This document shows positions 63,640-64,000 of a stretch of 64,000 nt of DNA, piece after piece. Numbering within the stretch: position 1 is the stretch's first letter; the number at the start of each line of letters is the position of its first letter. The translations under genes were made by a program, and so were the position numbers. The notes under the pieces were generated by a model, which saw nothing but the letters and a program-made list of their open reading frames with translations, was not told where the DNA came from and did no database searches. The stretch spans positions 62,001 through 126,000 of the forward strand of contig JAGVSM010001341.1 in NCBI GenBank assembly GCA_022494885.1. Reading direction: 5' to 3'. The stretch is from Micrasema longulum. Taxonomy: Eukaryota > Arthropoda > Insecta > Trichoptera > Brachycentridae.

Positions 63640-64000
63640 TAATTGATTTTTTTTTTTATACGTAGGTGCAACGTATTTATTATAAGACATACTGACTGTG
63701 CACAAGCTAGTAACGCCCTTATTGGCTTTTACTATCTCGATATTAATTTTTGTAATTTTATTTTTCGTTACGGATATCCTCCATAGATTTTTTATTAGTA
63801 ATTTGTCCAGGAAACTTTGGAACAAAACGATACAAACGTTGGAATATGCAGGATTTAGTAATAATCATCGACTACTCATACAACAAAGTATCACTGTAGT
63901 CAGTACACCGAAGCTTCGGATAATCCTTTTTTCCTTTGACAGAACCATTCCATTAGCAATCCTATAATATTATCCTCACTAATTCCACCCGTTCACGTAA
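63640..64000. other. Unassigned edge sequence
   Basis: An 89-codon plus frame (63698-63967) begins with a hydrophobic stretch (LLAFTISILIFVILFFV) but has no recognisable motif. Nothing else is seen before the window ends. Confidence 0.25.

Overview
This window looks like nuclear DNA from an insect-like arthropod. It is very AT-rich, has no bacterial-style operons, and is packed with relics of eukaryotic transposable elements: non-LTR retrotransposons of several clades, tRNA-derived SINEs, a Penelope-like element, mariner, pogo/Tigger-like elements, Helitrons and palindromic MITEs. Almost every open frame is a piece of such a relic. I cannot name the species.

The one piece of a conventional host gene I can support is the last coding exon of a nicotinic acetylcholine receptor subunit on the plus strand (27764-27982). 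It has a clean 3' splice site, a 72-codon frame covering the end of the intracellular loop, transmembrane segment M4 and the C-terminal tail, a stop codon, and two candidate poly(A) signals. No other exon of that gene was found, so 1-27763 is best read as intron (a stretch at least 27 kb long), and about 28.2 kb onward as 3'-flanking DNA.

Region by region. 1-5.8 kb: Jockey-type LINE tail, Helitron relic, SINE, LINE piece, and a Tigger-like element carrying an L2-type LINE. 6-8 kb: two long inverted repeats built from a sequence with a hammerhead-like core. 8.9-10.9 kb: CR1-type LINE and SINE pieces. 14.6-15.4 kb: a deleted mariner. 16-23.7 kb: M1 foldback repeats, SINEs and LINE tails. 25-27.2 kb: two LINE relics just upstream of the exon. 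28.2-35.1 kb: AT-rich DNA with TGACGTCA motifs, a Tigger-like element with a foldback inside, and a full-length SINE. 35.8-38 kb: Jockey-like, Penelope-like and R1/I-like relics and a 99-bp MITE. 38.3-47.6 kb: M1 copies, one of them broken open by nested LINEs. 47.7-54.7 kb: a Helitron with an intact 3' end, then a run of antisense LINE 3' ends. 55.3-64 kb: M1 copies, nested LINEs, SINEs, R3/R4 repeats and a large M1 hairpin at the right edge.

The most notable recurrent structure is a dispersed family called M1 here, seen at about 16 places in both orientations and several times as a head-to-head hairpin. Other candidates for undescribed elements are the R3 repeat, whose copies keep the same short peptide frame, the hammerhead-like P1 inverted repeats (possibly ends of a Penelope-like element), and several near-perfect palindromic MITEs. 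All family names of the form M1, P1, R3, R4 and LINE-A to LINE-G are local labels for this window.
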